Positions 1-8,621 of a stretch of 64,000 nt of DNA are shown piece by piece. Each line of letters opens with the position of its first letter. Positions within the stretch are counted from its first letter, which is position 1. A model generated the notes under the pieces. It was not told the origin of the DNA, did not search any database, and worked only from the letters and a program-made list of their open reading frames with translations. Source of the DNA: Lepidodermella squamata (taxonomy: Eukaryota; Gastrotricha); assembly GCA_047495785.1 (NCBI GenBank), contig JBLDXI010000010.1:2542001-2606000 (forward strand). Direction: 5' to 3'. The position numbers and the translations under genes are program-made.

Positions 1-1
1 G

Positions 2-178
2 GTTTTCTCGAACAATAACAGCAACAAAACAACCAGTAATAATAATAATAACAATAATAATGTGACGAAAAAACCTGCGGGTAATGCGAAAAAACCCGGC
101 AAGGGGAAGCCGGGTGGAAAAGGCGGCAAGGTGCCACCCCGCGCGCCTGTCATCACCATTGACGATTTTTTCAGGTGA
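2..178 (+). CDS. C-terminal end of an unidentified protein, cut by the window edge
   Basis: An open frame runs from the left edge to a TGA at 176-178. It encodes an Asn-rich run, then a Lys/Gly/Pro-rich basic stretch, then the hydrophobic and acidic end PVITIDDFFR. Such low-complexity basic tails occur in RNA-binding and chromatin proteins, but I do not recognise this one. A canonical AATAAA at 277-282, about 100 bases past the stop, fits a 3' UTR. The frame has no start in the window, so it may be the last exon of a gene to the left. It could also be a chance frame. Confidence 0.4.
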   Translation, partial: VFSNNNSNKTTSNNNNNNNNVTKKPAGNAKKPGKGKPGGKGGKVPPRAPVITIDDFFR

Positions 179-679
179 CTTTCGGACTTGGTTTTTGTAT
201 GCGATTTTCACTCATTGTCTTGTGTTTTTGATACTTTTTGTAATAGTTGGTGATAATGATATTTCGACTCAGAGCGAATAAATTGATGATTTTGCTTATT
301 TTCGGCTGCTTTTTTAACTGAAAATATTCGATAAGCAATTTTGGTAAGCAGCGTGAAGCGGCAAAGCGGTAGTTAATTTTTAAAACGTATAGAGTAAAAG
401 GTCAAAGAATACGGAAAATGCCTGTGATGCAATTTTATAGGTGAGTGTTTATTGATCAATGACCTCGGCTGAGATGAAATTGGGAATCAGTCAATCTACA
501 TGTTACTGTGGGGATGCATGTTCAACATTGATTGATACGTGAAGAAGTAGGGCAAAGGCCTACATGCCTAGGCTTTCATCCGCATTATTTTGCGTGCGTG
601 TGCGCGTGTGCATGTAGTAAAAGAAGTACGCAGCCTTTATACGGCTTATATGTGCGCATATCACGTCACTTTTCACGCA
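179..679. other. Probable 3' UTR and intergenic spacer
   Basis: No gene seen. AATAAA at 277-282 may be the polyadenylation signal of the gene at the left edge. A short alternating purine-pyrimidine run (tgcgtgcgtgtgcgcgtgtg) lies at about 591-610, upstream of tRNA-Cys. Confidence 0.4.
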
Positions 680-751
680 GGGGATATAGCTCAGTGGTAG
701 AGCATTCGACTGCAGATCGAGAGGTCCCCGGTTCAAACCCGGGTGTCCCCT
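680..751 (+). tRNA. tRNA-Cys (anticodon GCA)
   Basis: A full cloverleaf: acceptor ggggata pairs with tgtcccc, the anticodon loop is ctGCAga, the T loop has gttcaaa, and U73 is the discriminator. It is the only Cys gene in the window and is not part of the repeated array units. Confidence 0.96.
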
Positions 752-891
752 AATATTTTTCAATTTTTATTTTTATTTTTATTATTTTATTTATAAATAA
801 AGTTTTTTGTCACGAGGCCTAGGTAGGTATCTTCCAATATTTTGTCAACTATCAGTATTCAATGTCAGCAAAACAAAAAGCAAAAACTGAG

Positions 892-973
892 CGTCGCCAG
901 TAGGATTCGAACCTACGCGCGGAAACCGCATCTGATTTCGAGTCAGACCCCTTAACCACTCGGGCATAGCGAC
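892..973 (-). tRNA. tRNA-Ser (anticodon CGA)
   Basis: Long variable arm (type II). The acceptor is gtcgcta/tggcgac and the anticodon stem tctga/tcaga encloses ctCGAaa. It is first in the Ser-Tyr-Ile-Trp-Pro-Gln block that recurs at 41012 and, inverted, at 63449. Confidence 0.96.
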
Positions 974-1057
974 TGTTGCATCACAGCATGGACGAGAGCC
1001 CTCAGCAAAACATTTGTAATAATAATTACACAATTTTTCACTCAAAAAGATGACATC

Positions 1058-1143
1058 TCCCGCGAGGCGGACTTGAACCACCGACCTAAGGATAGCTGCG
1101 TTGCATCTACAGTCCTCCGCTCTACCAGCTGAGCTATCGCGGG
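1058..1143 (-). tRNA. tRNA-Tyr (anticodon GTA), intron-containing
   Basis: Acceptor cccgcga/tcgcggg, anticodon GTA, then an insertion of about 13-14 nt one base 3' of the anticodon before the 3' anticodon strand. That is the standard position of a tRNA intron and is typical of eukaryotic tRNA-Tyr. Confidence 0.95.
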
Positions 1144-1212
1144 ATTGATGGAGATGTTATTGCACAATAGCTTTTCATCCTATTGAGGGATCTATTAACG
1201 CCAAAAAATGAG

Positions 1213-1286
1213 TGGCCACTGGGAGGATCGAACTCACGACCTTCGCGTTATTAGCACGACGCTCTAACCAACTGAGCTAAGCGGCC
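1213..1286 (-). tRNA. tRNA-Ile (anticodon AAT)
   Basis: Acceptor ggccgct/agtggcc and anticodon loop ctAATaa. A34 is expected to be edited to inosine. Third member of the six-gene block. Confidence 0.96.
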
Positions 1287-1352
1287 AGATGATTTAAGCT
1301 GACCTGAAGCAGGCTGTGAGCTGACAAATAAACTGCAATAATTTCAAAATTA

Positions 1353-1425
1353 TGACCCCGACGTGACTTGAACACGCAACCTTCTGATCTGGAGTCAGAC
1401 GCTCTGCCAATTGAGCTACGGAGTC
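1353..1425 (-). tRNA. tRNA-Trp (anticodon CCA)
   Basis: Acceptor gactccg/cggggtc, anticodon loop ctCCAga, T loop gttcaag, discriminator A. Further copies lie at 42035 and 62995. Confidence 0.96.
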
Positions 1426-1503
1426 ATCGCGAGACTAGCCTGACTAGCTTACGTGACATGTGCACCCGCGACGTGCAAAGCCTATAACGCTGCGAAAAAA
1501 CTA

Positions 1504-1575
1504 GGGCCTGTCCGGGAATTGAACCCGGGACCTCTCGCACCCTAAGCGAGAATCATACCACTAGACCAACAGGCC
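1504..1575 (-). tRNA. tRNA-Pro (anticodon AGG)
   Basis: Acceptor ggcctgt/acaggcc and anticodon stem ctcgc/gcgag around ttAGGgt. The discriminator is C, as usual for eukaryotic tRNA-Pro. Confidence 0.96.
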
Positions 1576-1651
1576 GTTCAACAGCCTTTCGTTGTAATAA
1601 AACCCAAGCTTGAAAATATTCGTCCCGGGTTATGGCAGGCAAAACGTATTG

Positions 1652-1724
1652 AGGTCCTGCCGAGAGTCGAACTCGGGTCGCTGGATTCAAAGTCCAGAGT
1701 GCTAAACCACTACACCACAGAACC
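1652..1724 (-). tRNA. tRNA-Gln (anticodon TTG)
   Basis: Acceptor ggttctg/caggacc and anticodon loop ctTTGaa. Last member of this partial array copy. Similarity to the other copies stops just past its 5' end. Confidence 0.95.
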
Positions 1725-2069
1725 GTGACAATAAGGCGATAGTTTCATCGAAATGATTTCTTAGCTTCAATAGCTTTTCACTGAAATTTTCGGAAACCGT
1801 AGCATAGCACCCAGGCACCACAGAAAAATTTCCTGGATAGAAAAAGCAAAAGAAATAGCACGTCGAATCTTTTTCGGTAAGGATGTTTAGTACTAGTTTC
1901 CCTGCTCGCTCGTTGCTCGTCGAGATGATTTCTTCGATACGAAATTCAACGCATAGGTAATCATTATTGCATAAAACCAACTACTGTCAAATGACTGAGA
2001 AGATAGAGATGTGGCCAAAATCCCTTTTGCCACTTGTCAATTGCTATTTCAGCGGCAAGTTGTCAGCAA
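1725..2069. other. Spacer between tRNA-Gln and tRNA-iMet
   Basis: No gene recognised. This is a unique spacer that differs from the sequence following Gln in the other array copies, so the array breakpoint lies near 1725. Confidence 0.5.
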
Positions 2070-2141
2070 AGCAGAGTGGCGCAGTGGAAGCGCGCTGGGC
2101 CCATAACCCAGAGGTCTGTAGATCGAAACTACGCTCTGCTA
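2070..2141 (+). tRNA. Initiator tRNA-Met (anticodon CAT)
   Basis: It has initiator hallmarks: an acceptor starting with A (agcagag/ctctgct), anticodon loop cCATaac flanked by three G:C pairs, and gatcgaaa in place of the usual GTTC in the T arm. The non-LTR element begins shortly after it. The open frame of ORF1 runs back through this gene, which argues against using the first ATG of that frame. Confidence 0.96.
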
Positions 2142-2179
2142 AGCCAATTTTTTTCAGCAAATATTCTATCGAACTGCAT

Positions 2180-3901
2180 ATGCTAATCATTTGGATATCT
2201 GTGATGTGTGGGATAATCGAAATCGGGCACTGGCCTGCACCTTTGGCCACTAAACTTACCTGGCACTGGGATGCTTCTTCGTCTGAACATGATGGCCGTG
2301 ACGACGCTGATAGCGTTGTTTCTGATGAAGGTGCTGTTTTGGCGCCAGCGAGTGGCGCGAACAGGGGTGGGGATGCGATGGTCGTTGACGGCGCGACCTC
2401 GGGCGGGGATGGCGCTGATGAAGGTGGTGACGCCGGCGACGGTTTCACTACCCAAGTTGGCAAAGTCTCAGCTCGAGAGCGCATCGTAATTATCGACGGC
2501 ATCTCGCCTCGGTTCAACTCGCTCGTTGACGTCATGCGCGAGCTCACAGCGGTCTCACCCGAGGCCAAGATCGCGAAGCCGTGGATTTGCCGCCGTGGTG
2601 CACTCGGGTTGATGTGTAAAGACGCCGCGACTGTTAAGATACTTCTCACGCGCAAAGGCTGGCCTGCGGCCGCGTTCGGCGGCAACGCCCGGCCGCATCG
2701 CCCGACGTCGTTTGATCACGAGGATTTTGATCCGGAAATTAAGAAGGCGTTAGAAGAATTGAAGCCGCGCGGCGAAGCTGCTGATCGCGCTGCTGCTCGT
2801 GCTCGCAAAGCTGATGAAGAATCTCGCAAAGCGATCTGCGTAAACTTTTTTCGTGGTGTTAGAGCTTGCGATATCCTAGGCGACTGGGGCGATATCGTAG
2901 ATGAAGTGTGGCCTGTTGGGAAAAAAGGCACCGTTTTTGGCGTGCTATGCAAGACCGAGGCTCAGGCTAAGGCTCTGATCCGCGATGGTCGCAGCTTCCT
3001 CGGCGTGCGAATTATTGCGCGACCTAAGCGTAAGCCCAAGTCGGTCGTCGTATGTGCGCGTTGCCAGGCGATTGGGCATAATGCGCGTGAGTGCAAAAAG
3101 GCGTTGGTGTGTTCTCGTTGCGGTGGTAGTGGCCATGAGGCTGCCAAGTGTGGTAGTACGACTGGTGTTAGGTGCAATAGGTGTAATGGTCAGCACACGG
3201 CGAACTACTACGGCTGCCCGATTATTCGCCAGCAGACCGACAAGCTCCGAAAAGAAGATGAAGAGCGCGCTCGGGCGATTCGCAACCGCAGCGCTGGTGA
3301 CGCTGCTCGCCGTCATGGCACGTCGTTTGCCGCCGCTGCCGGAGCAAGCTCGGCCGCCGGCCAACCCGCCGTTTCGCATCAGCCGGTCCCACCCGGGCCT
3401 GCCGATTTCCCGCCGATTCAGCCGCAACCGCCTGCCGCCGCGTCGAATTCGAGCCAAGCCGAAGTCGAGCAGTTACGAGCCCTCGTCGCTTCGCAGTCTG
3501 CTATGATTGTGCGCCTCGAAGCCATCGTGGCGGACCTGATGAAAGGTGTGCCGCCGCCTGCGCCTGCGTCTGCCCCGTTGATACAGCCGATTAGCGAGGT
3601 TGTCTATGAGCTGCCCGCTAACTTCGAAGACCGCCTCGTCGACCGCATCCTCGCTCGTCTGCAGCCGGCGATCATCGCTGCTGCTGGAGGCTATCGCCCA
3701 CGCTCGCCTACGCCGCCGACCAACAGCTCGCTGTCGGCCCCGATCGTCCTGCCTCGCGCCGACGTGCCGCCGCCGGCGATGCAGACCGACAACGTCGCGA
3801 GCAGCCTTTCGGCTGTGCTGCGCCCGTATGGCGTCGACATCTTAAGCCAGCCTGCTCTGCCAACTTCTGCCGCGCAATCCACCAATGTCCACCATGGCTA
3901 G
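2180..3901 (+). CDS. Retrotransposon ORF1: gag-like nucleic-acid-binding protein
   Basis: The open frame extends back to 1967 but reads through the tRNA-iMet gene, so I place the start at the first in-frame ATG after that gene (2180), giving 573 aa. The N-terminal part is acidic and Gly/Asp-rich. A central region precedes three zinc knuckles near residues 290-345: CARC..H....C and CSRC..H....C (CX2CX4HX4C), then a CX2CX3HX6C variant. A Pro/Ala-rich tail follows. In this family ORF1 binds element RNA and forms the RNP. It ends at 3901, overlapping ORF2 by 17 bases in another frame, so ORF2 probably depends on termination-reinitiation. A later ATG could be the true start. Confidence 0.8.
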   Translation: MLIIWISVMCGIIEIGHWPAPLATKLTWHWDASSSEHDGRDDADSVVSDEGAVLAPASGANRGGDAMVVDGATSGGDGADEGGDAGDGFTTQVGKVSARERIVIIDGISPRFNSLVDVMRELTAVSPEAKIAKPWICRRGALGLMCKDAATVKILLTRKGWPAAAFGGNARPHRPTSFDHEDFDPEIKKALEELKPRGEAADRAAARARKADEESRKAICVNFFRGVRACDILGDWGDIVDEVWPVGKKGTVFGVLCKTEAQAKALIRDGRSFLGVRIIARPKRKPKSVVVCARCQAIGHNARECKKALVCSRCGGSGHEAAKCGSTTGVRCNRCNGQHTANYYGCPIIRQQTDKLRKEDEERARAIRNRSAGDAARRHGTSFAAAAGASSAAGQPAVSHQPVPPGPADFPPIQPQPPAAASNSSQAEVEQLRALVASQSAMIVRLEAIVADLMKGVPPPAPASAPLIQPISEVVYELPANFEDRLVDRILARLQPAIIAAAGGYRPRSPTPPTNSSLSAPIVLPRADVPPPAMQTDNVASSLSAVLRPYGVDILSQPALPTSAAQSTNVHHG

Positions 3902-6821
3902 CTTCCGACGACTGCGAATCCTACAATGGAACTGTCGTGGCATTGGTGGCAAGGTTTTTGAACTTTTTAGGATTATCGAATTTTTTAGGCCTGATATTAT
4001 TATCCTTAACGAAACCTGGCTTAAGGCTGGTGATGTTCTTAATATTACTGGTTTTGTTGAATTTAGGTGCGACCGGAAAGACCCGCGTGGTACGAACTGC
4101 GGCGGGGTCGCTATACTGGTGCGTGAGGCTGCGCTGCTGAGCTGTAAAGCCGTGATCTCTGCGCCTGAGTTGCGCGGCGAGTGGGTCGGCCTGGAGCTAG
4201 GTAATGATGATGATGCTACTAGATTTGTTGTCGCCACCGGGTATAACCCGTGGACCAGCGAGCTCGAGACTGCCTTTTTGCGTGATGCGTTGTGTTTCGG
4301 TAGCGCGCCAGCTATATTCGCAGGTGATTTGAACGCCTGGGCGTCCGTGCTTGGGAACGAGCGGCTGAACCCTAGCGGCCTTGTTCTTGACGAGTTGCTT
4401 GAGAATTCTGATATCGCCTTGCTTAGCTCGCCGGATGCGCCTACTCACTTTCAGGACGGTCACACGCCTCGTGTCCTTGATACCTGGTTGGCCTCGAAAA
4501 CCGCCGCGGACTGGTTCAACTCCTCACCGGTTGTAGCGAACAGATACGGCAGCGATCACGCCGTGACCTATACCGACGTCGCCATCCCTACTCGGGGCGG
4601 CCCTGTATTAGCACCCATCGCGCTTGAAGATTTACGGTTCAATTTTATGCGTGCCGACTGGCCTAAATACGGAGATGATGTGTCGTCGCGGCTACTTGCT
4701 GTCGTCAAACCCCAGGGCGGCGACCCTACGGAAGAAGCTCTTGAAACCTTCTCACGAGCGATAGTAAGAGTTATGATGGACGCCGCAATTGCGACGATTC
4801 CTAGATGCGCCGCATCGAAATTGCCGGCTGTTCGCCTCAATGACGACATCCGCCGAGCAATCGACGCTCGCTCCGAGGCCGAAAAGTCGCACGCGGCCGA
4901 GCAAAGTGTCGCGTCCAAAGCGGCCCTCAACGCTGCGACACGCACGGTGGCACAGGCAGTCGGGCGGGTCAAGCACCGCGAACACCTACGACGGTTGGAA
5001 CAGATCGCGGCGTTGTTTCGAGATCAACAAGCGGCGCTCGCTTGGCAACAGGCGCAACGACTGCTCGGATCGCAAAAGGCCACGCGACGTGAGATACCGC
5101 CGCTTCAGTTACCCGATGGCACTACGGCAGCTAGCGATGAGGACAAGGCTCAGGCACTCGCCAATAACTGGGCCCCTACGTTCAAGTCCGCGCCGCGGTC
5201 AAGCCCGCACGCCGAGGATCGCGAGTTTTGGCGCTCTGTCGACACAGCGTGTGATTCGAACCCAGGACTCCGGCCACTCCGCACACTGCCACACGCGCTG
5301 CCTATTAGTATTACGCGCGCTGCTTTCTTTGCGCAGCTCAACAAGCTTCGCCTCAAGGCACCAGGCGAGGATGGTATATTGAACCCTTTGATTAAAAATG
5401 GGCCACCTGCCCTACATGATGCCCTATTGCTTTTATTTAATTACAGCCTTAGTACAGGTTTCGTCCCTAGCGCTTGGAAGGTCGCAGTCGTGGTCCCTGT
5501 CCCGAAGGCCGGCAAGTCCGCCCAGTCGGTCGATGGGTACCGCCCGGTGTCGCTGCTGTCGTGCGTCGCCAAGCTCATGGAGGCCGTCATCGCAGCGTAC
5601 TTGCTGGACTTCTGCATCCAGCACGGCAAGTTGCCGGCCAGCCAGGTCGGATTTCAGCGGCTGAGGTCGGTGCTGGATGCAATCCTACGTTTGGTACACG
5701 ACATTTGCGAGGGGCGCTCCGACACTGGCGAGGAAACCGGCGAAGAGAGAAGAAGGCTGGTGACAGTGGCCGCCTTTCTCGACTACCGCGCGGCCTACGA
5801 CAGCGTATGGCACAACGGGCTCCGACTCGCCCTCGAAGGTCTCGGTCTGCCCGAGCCGGTCGTTCGCTGGTGCTCCGACTTCTTGCGTGGCCGTCAATCT
5901 CGAGTCAGGGTTGGGTCGCAGCTCAGTGAGCCCTTCAACTGCGATTGTGGCGTCCCGCAAGGGTCGCCGTTATCACCAATTTTGTTCATTATTTATACAG
6001 CTACTTCGCTTCCCGCCGAAGTCAACCCGGACGATGCGATGAAGCGCACCGCCGCCGCCGCCTACGCTGACGACCAGGCGATCTGGGCTACTGGTCACCC
6101 CGAGGCGCTGGTTACCGCTCGTGTCCAAAGCGCCCTCCGCGTCTCCGAGCGTTGGTCGTATCGCTGGCGCCTGGACCTGAACCCGCGAAAGTGCGAATGG
6201 GTCGCGTTCAATGCCTGGGGCATGAAGTGTGGCGCTGGGCTGCAAGTCTGTGGCGAGTCGTTACCGCGCGCCGAGGAGTTCAAATACCTGGGCGTGTGGT
6301 TGCACAAGCACCTGAACTGGCGTCGGCATGTCGAGCACGTCCGTGCAAAGGCGATGCCGCGAGTCGCCGCTCTGCGGCGAGGGCGACTGGCCTCGAACCC
6401 GCAACTCGGTCTTTTGTTCTACAAAGCGACGATTCGGCCGCTGATTGAATTCGGCTGCCCTGTTTTCGCCAATCTCAACCCTGGGCTGCTCGAGCAGTTG
6501 GCACTGATCGAGAAGCGGGCGCTCAAGGCCATTCTTGGTCTTCATCGCCGGACACCTACAACCGTTTTTCAACAGCGAGTCGACGCTGTTTTCCCTGGCT
6601 TCGTGCCAATCACGGAGCGAATCGGCAACGTGACGTTCAATGCCCTCAACAAGTCGGTCTCAGTCAATGGCCCGCTCAACGACATCATTCGGAGGTGCCG
6701 GGATGCACCCAATGACAAAAGTGACTCGCCAATCCGGTTTTTCCTCGACACCATTCTAGGCGAAGGCCCTCTGCCTGAGTCCCGCGACCGACCGCCGTCG
6801 ATCCCGTCCTTTGAGGCGTGA
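3885..6821 (+). CDS. Retrotransposon ORF2: APE-type endonuclease and reverse transcriptase
   Basis: 978 aa. The endonuclease domain spans about residues 10-225, with the catalytic set WNCRG, NETW, GDLNAW (D148/N150) and a terminal SDH at 223-225. The reverse transcriptase spans about 440-760, with PVPKAGKS..YRPVSLLS, motif A FLDYRAAYDSVW, motif B GVPQGSPLSPILF and motif C YADD at about 727-730. A C-terminal thumb-like region follows and no RNase H is recognised. The protein would nick the target and copy element RNA by target-primed reverse transcription. No stops or frameshifts break it. Two candidate ATGs (3885, 3894) fall inside the ORF1 overlap, and I take the first. Confidence 0.92.
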   Translation: MSTMASFRRLRILQWNCRGIGGKVFELFRIIEFFRPDIIILNETWLKAGDVLNITGFVEFRCDRKDPRGTNCGGVAILVREAALLSCKAVISAPELRGEWVGLELGNDDDATRFVVATGYNPWTSELETAFLRDALCFGSAPAIFAGDLNAWASVLGNERLNPSGLVLDELLENSDIALLSSPDAPTHFQDGHTPRVLDTWLASKTAADWFNSSPVVANRYGSDHAVTYTDVAIPTRGGPVLAPIALEDLRFNFMRADWPKYGDDVSSRLLAVVKPQGGDPTEEALETFSRAIVRVMMDAAIATIPRCAASKLPAVRLNDDIRRAIDARSEAEKSHAAEQSVASKAALNAATRTVAQAVGRVKHREHLRRLEQIAALFRDQQAALAWQQAQRLLGSQKATRREIPPLQLPDGTTAASDEDKAQALANNWAPTFKSAPRSSPHAEDREFWRSVDTACDSNPGLRPLRTLPHALPISITRAAFFAQLNKLRLKAPGEDGILNPLIKNGPPALHDALLLLFNYSLSTGFVPSAWKVAVVVPVPKAGKSAQSVDGYRPVSLLSCVAKLMEAVIAAYLLDFCIQHGKLPASQVGFQRLRSVLDAILRLVHDICEGRSDTGEETGEERRRLVTVAAFLDYRAAYDSVWHNGLRLALEGLGLPEPVVRWCSDFLRGRQSRVRVGSQLSEPFNCDCGVPQGSPLSPILFIIYTATSLPAEVNPDDAMKRTAAAAYADDQAIWATGHPEALVTARVQSALRVSERWSYRWRLDLNPRKCEWVAFNAWGMKCGAGLQVCGESLPRAEEFKYLGVWLHKHLNWRRHVEHVRAKAMPRVAALRRGRLASNPQLGLLFYKATIRPLIEFGCPVFANLNPGLLEQLALIEKRALKAILGLHRRTPTTVFQQRVDAVFPGFVPITERIGNVTFNALNKSVSVNGPLNDIIRRCRDAPNDKSDSPIRFFLDTILGEGPLPESRDRPPSIPSFEA

Positions 6822-7063
6822 CCATGGTCAAAATTTGATAAGAAGTCCGGTCAAGAAGAGTTTTCGAATTATAGCTAAATAATGTGATAATATAGGCCTT
6901 GATGTAAATAATTAATCATCAATTTTTCTGCCAGTGTTGCACTTACGCCATTATGCACCCCGCAATTAGCGGGAATTTCGGCACGCCGAATATATTTTTT
7001 GCGACATTTAGATGTACACGAATCATCGTTATTTGTGGTTTACCCTCGGGTATTCGAATATTT
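6822..7063 (+). other. 3' flank or 3' UTR of the retrotransposon
   Basis: AT-rich sequence after the ORF2 stop, with no poly(A) tract and no obvious microsatellite tail. It may be the element's 3' UTR or already host DNA. No gene seen. Confidence 0.4.
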
Positions 7064-7223
7064 TCACTTCCCAATAAAGATGCTCGTTCCTCGATCATGA
7101 AGGGGGCCGCCCCAGGGCGAGGCGGGCCATTGCACTGCGGTCCGCTGACCCCTGCGCTCTGCCTCATCGGCGGAGTCGGGTGCAAAATATTTCACTTGGG
7201 TAACGGCGTTCGCGCCACACCCG
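7064..7223 (+). ncRNA. U1 snRNA-like sequence with a diverged or missing 5' end (variant or pseudogene)
   Basis: From 7093 the order of U1 elements is clear. The stem-loop I loop gatcatgaag carries the U1-70K consensus. Stem-loop II agggcgaggc...ctgacccct has the U1A loop attgcac. A stem-loop III hairpin (ctctgcc/ggcggag) follows, then a weak Sm-like AT stretch. A terminal stem-loop IV ggcgttcgcgcc closed by gggt/accc ends near 7223. The length (about 160 nt) matches U1. However, the 5' part that should read ACTTACCTG and pair with 5' splice sites is replaced (acttccca) and cannot form stem I. I call it a U1 variant or pseudogene. Confidence 0.75.
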
Positions 7224-7322
7224 TAAAATCACAGCAAAAAACTATCCAGCTCGATATTTCTGGTGCCAATGCTGATTCTTCAGAGCCGTGCTTCAAAAGT
7301 GCTTTGCCTTTGTCGGTTGCCT

Positions 7323-7653
7323 GTTAACTTGGGTGTGACTTTTTTTATCCGACCAATGTCTTATTTCATCCGAAAACCAAAAATGTGACTAAAATCATCC
7401 GGCATGAAAATATCGATTTTCTCGATTTTCCTGAGTTCGATTTTTCCGTTGGGGCATACCCCTTTATGCACCCTATTTCGGCCCCTGAACCGACAGAATT
7501 TTATGGTGAAAGATTTATGGCGATCCGAGTAGTCACTTTTTTACTATATAATTATTTGAAATATGAAAAAGCAAGTCGGAAGGTTTTAGTCACATTTTTG
7601 GTTGTCGGATGAAATAAGACATTGGTCGGATGAAAAAAGTTTTCCCCGTCAAC
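7323..7653. mobile_element. MITE-like element with ~60-80 bp terminal inverted repeats
   Basis: The left arm (about 7338-7396, containing atccgaccaatgtcttattt) is repeated in reverse complement at about 7583-7640. A weaker match extends out to gttaac (7323) and gtcaac (7653). The internal ~190 bp codes for nothing recognisable. The target-site duplication is not resolved. Confidence 0.7.
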
Positions 7654-8288
7654 TTTTTATATTATGGCTGTATTACTTCTCCAAATACATAGGGGTAGGC
7701 ATAACACAGAATTTTCGTTGAATGCCTCGCAGAAGTCTTCTATCTCACTGGAAGAATCTCGAAACTTTTCGAATTTCGACCAAATATCCCGAGACCTATT
7801 TGTTGTGGCTTGAAGTTTTTCGGGCTCTAAATAAAAATTGTTTACTCTAGGTGCGCTCATGGGCTTGTTTGCTCAAAATAGCAAGTCATTAAGCGGCCAC
7901 ACGGGACGGTGGTGATAATTTGTTGCTTGATTGCTCATGTATATTCGTTGGGGAGTTAAAATCCTCACAACTGGATGGCGCCAACTCCACACTTCGAGCG
8001 TAAATACTTGAATAAAAACGGTCATCATCCAATATTGATAATTTAATTACAGCAGAATGTTCGAACTGTCAGGTCAAAATACCAAAACAATGTCCCTGCG
8101 AGGAAACTCCGTGTTAAGCAAAGTCTTTTCATTTGGGATTTGGCAGCGAGATTTCACGGCGACAAAACCAAGTTGTTTTCAATCTAATGTGAGATAAAAT
8201 CAGAGCATTTGAAGCGCTCAATTTGAAAATTAAAGCCTCTTTCAAAACTGGATTAAAACAAATATCCTTAGCTGCAACAGAGGAGAAA
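7654..8288. other. Intergenic, nothing recognised
   Basis: AT-rich spacer between the inverted-repeat element and the small secreted-peptide gene. No coding, RNA or repeat feature supported. Confidence 0.4.
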
Positions 8289-8621
8289 ATGAGAAGTTTA
8301 CTGGCTATTGCTTTTATAACGGGCAGCTTGTTCATTTTGCAATCAGATGCACAAGAATGGCATTTTCACGGTAAGAAGCGTAGCTAATTGGATTCCTTTT
8401 CAGTATCATTTGCAGGCTGGCGGGCATACGGCCCGAGCACTCGGCTACCATCTGCTTCAACATCTTCGGCAGCTGAGATATTATCAAATGCAGCTAAGCG
8501 GATCTCTGAAGATGCAATTAGTAGGCCGCTGTACCGTATTGTTAAGCAGCGACGGTTACCAGCGGCTGAGCGGGTCCCCGTCTACTACTACAAGGCTTTC
8601 AAAAATTTCCCTCTTCTTTGA
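8289..8621 (+). CDS. Small secreted peptide precursor (neuropeptide-like), two exons
   Basis: Exons 8289-8370 and 8404-8621 give 99 aa. The ATG begins a typical signal peptide (MRSLLAIAFITGSLFILQSDA), so cleavage would leave a Gln at the mature N-terminus. The intron is only 33 nt (gtaag...ttttcag). A second AG at 8415 would extend it to 45 nt and remove four residues in frame. The mature part has no Cys and has Lys-Arg (NAAKRIS) and Arg-Arg (KQRRL) sites that resemble prohormone cleavage sites. I do not recognise any known peptide family, so 'neuropeptide-like' rests only on the signal peptide, size and dibasic sites. Nothing around it is functionally linked. Confidence 0.5.

Larger units (their letters stand above)
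2142..7060 (+). mobile_element. Non-LTR (LINE) retrotransposon of APE-endonuclease type, apparently full length
   Basis: Two overlapping ORFs in the usual order: a gag-like ORF1 with CCHC knuckles, and ORF2 with an APE endonuclease plus reverse transcriptase. No RNase H or LTR is visible. The architecture matches the Jockey/I/R1 group. The outer ends are not resolved: the 5' end lies between the initiator tRNA (2141) and about 2180. The 3' end is somewhere after the ORF2 stop at 6821, with no clear poly(A) tail. Both ORFs are intact and GC-rich against AT-rich flanks, suggesting a young insertion. Confidence 0.85.

Noticed and set aside
592-612. CRISPR- or telomere-like repeat in the tgtg/gcgc run
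   Set aside because: It is only a ~20-bp alternating dinucleotide stretch with no regular repeat-spacer structure. No CRISPR array exists in the window.
1967-2179. N-terminal extension of the retrotransposon ORF1 frame
   Set aside because: It reads straight through the initiator tRNA gene, which is host DNA, so the first ATG of the frame cannot be the element's start.
2044-2685. 213-codon minus-strand frame
   Set aside because: Antisense shadow of the GC-rich ORF1 and the tRNA gene.
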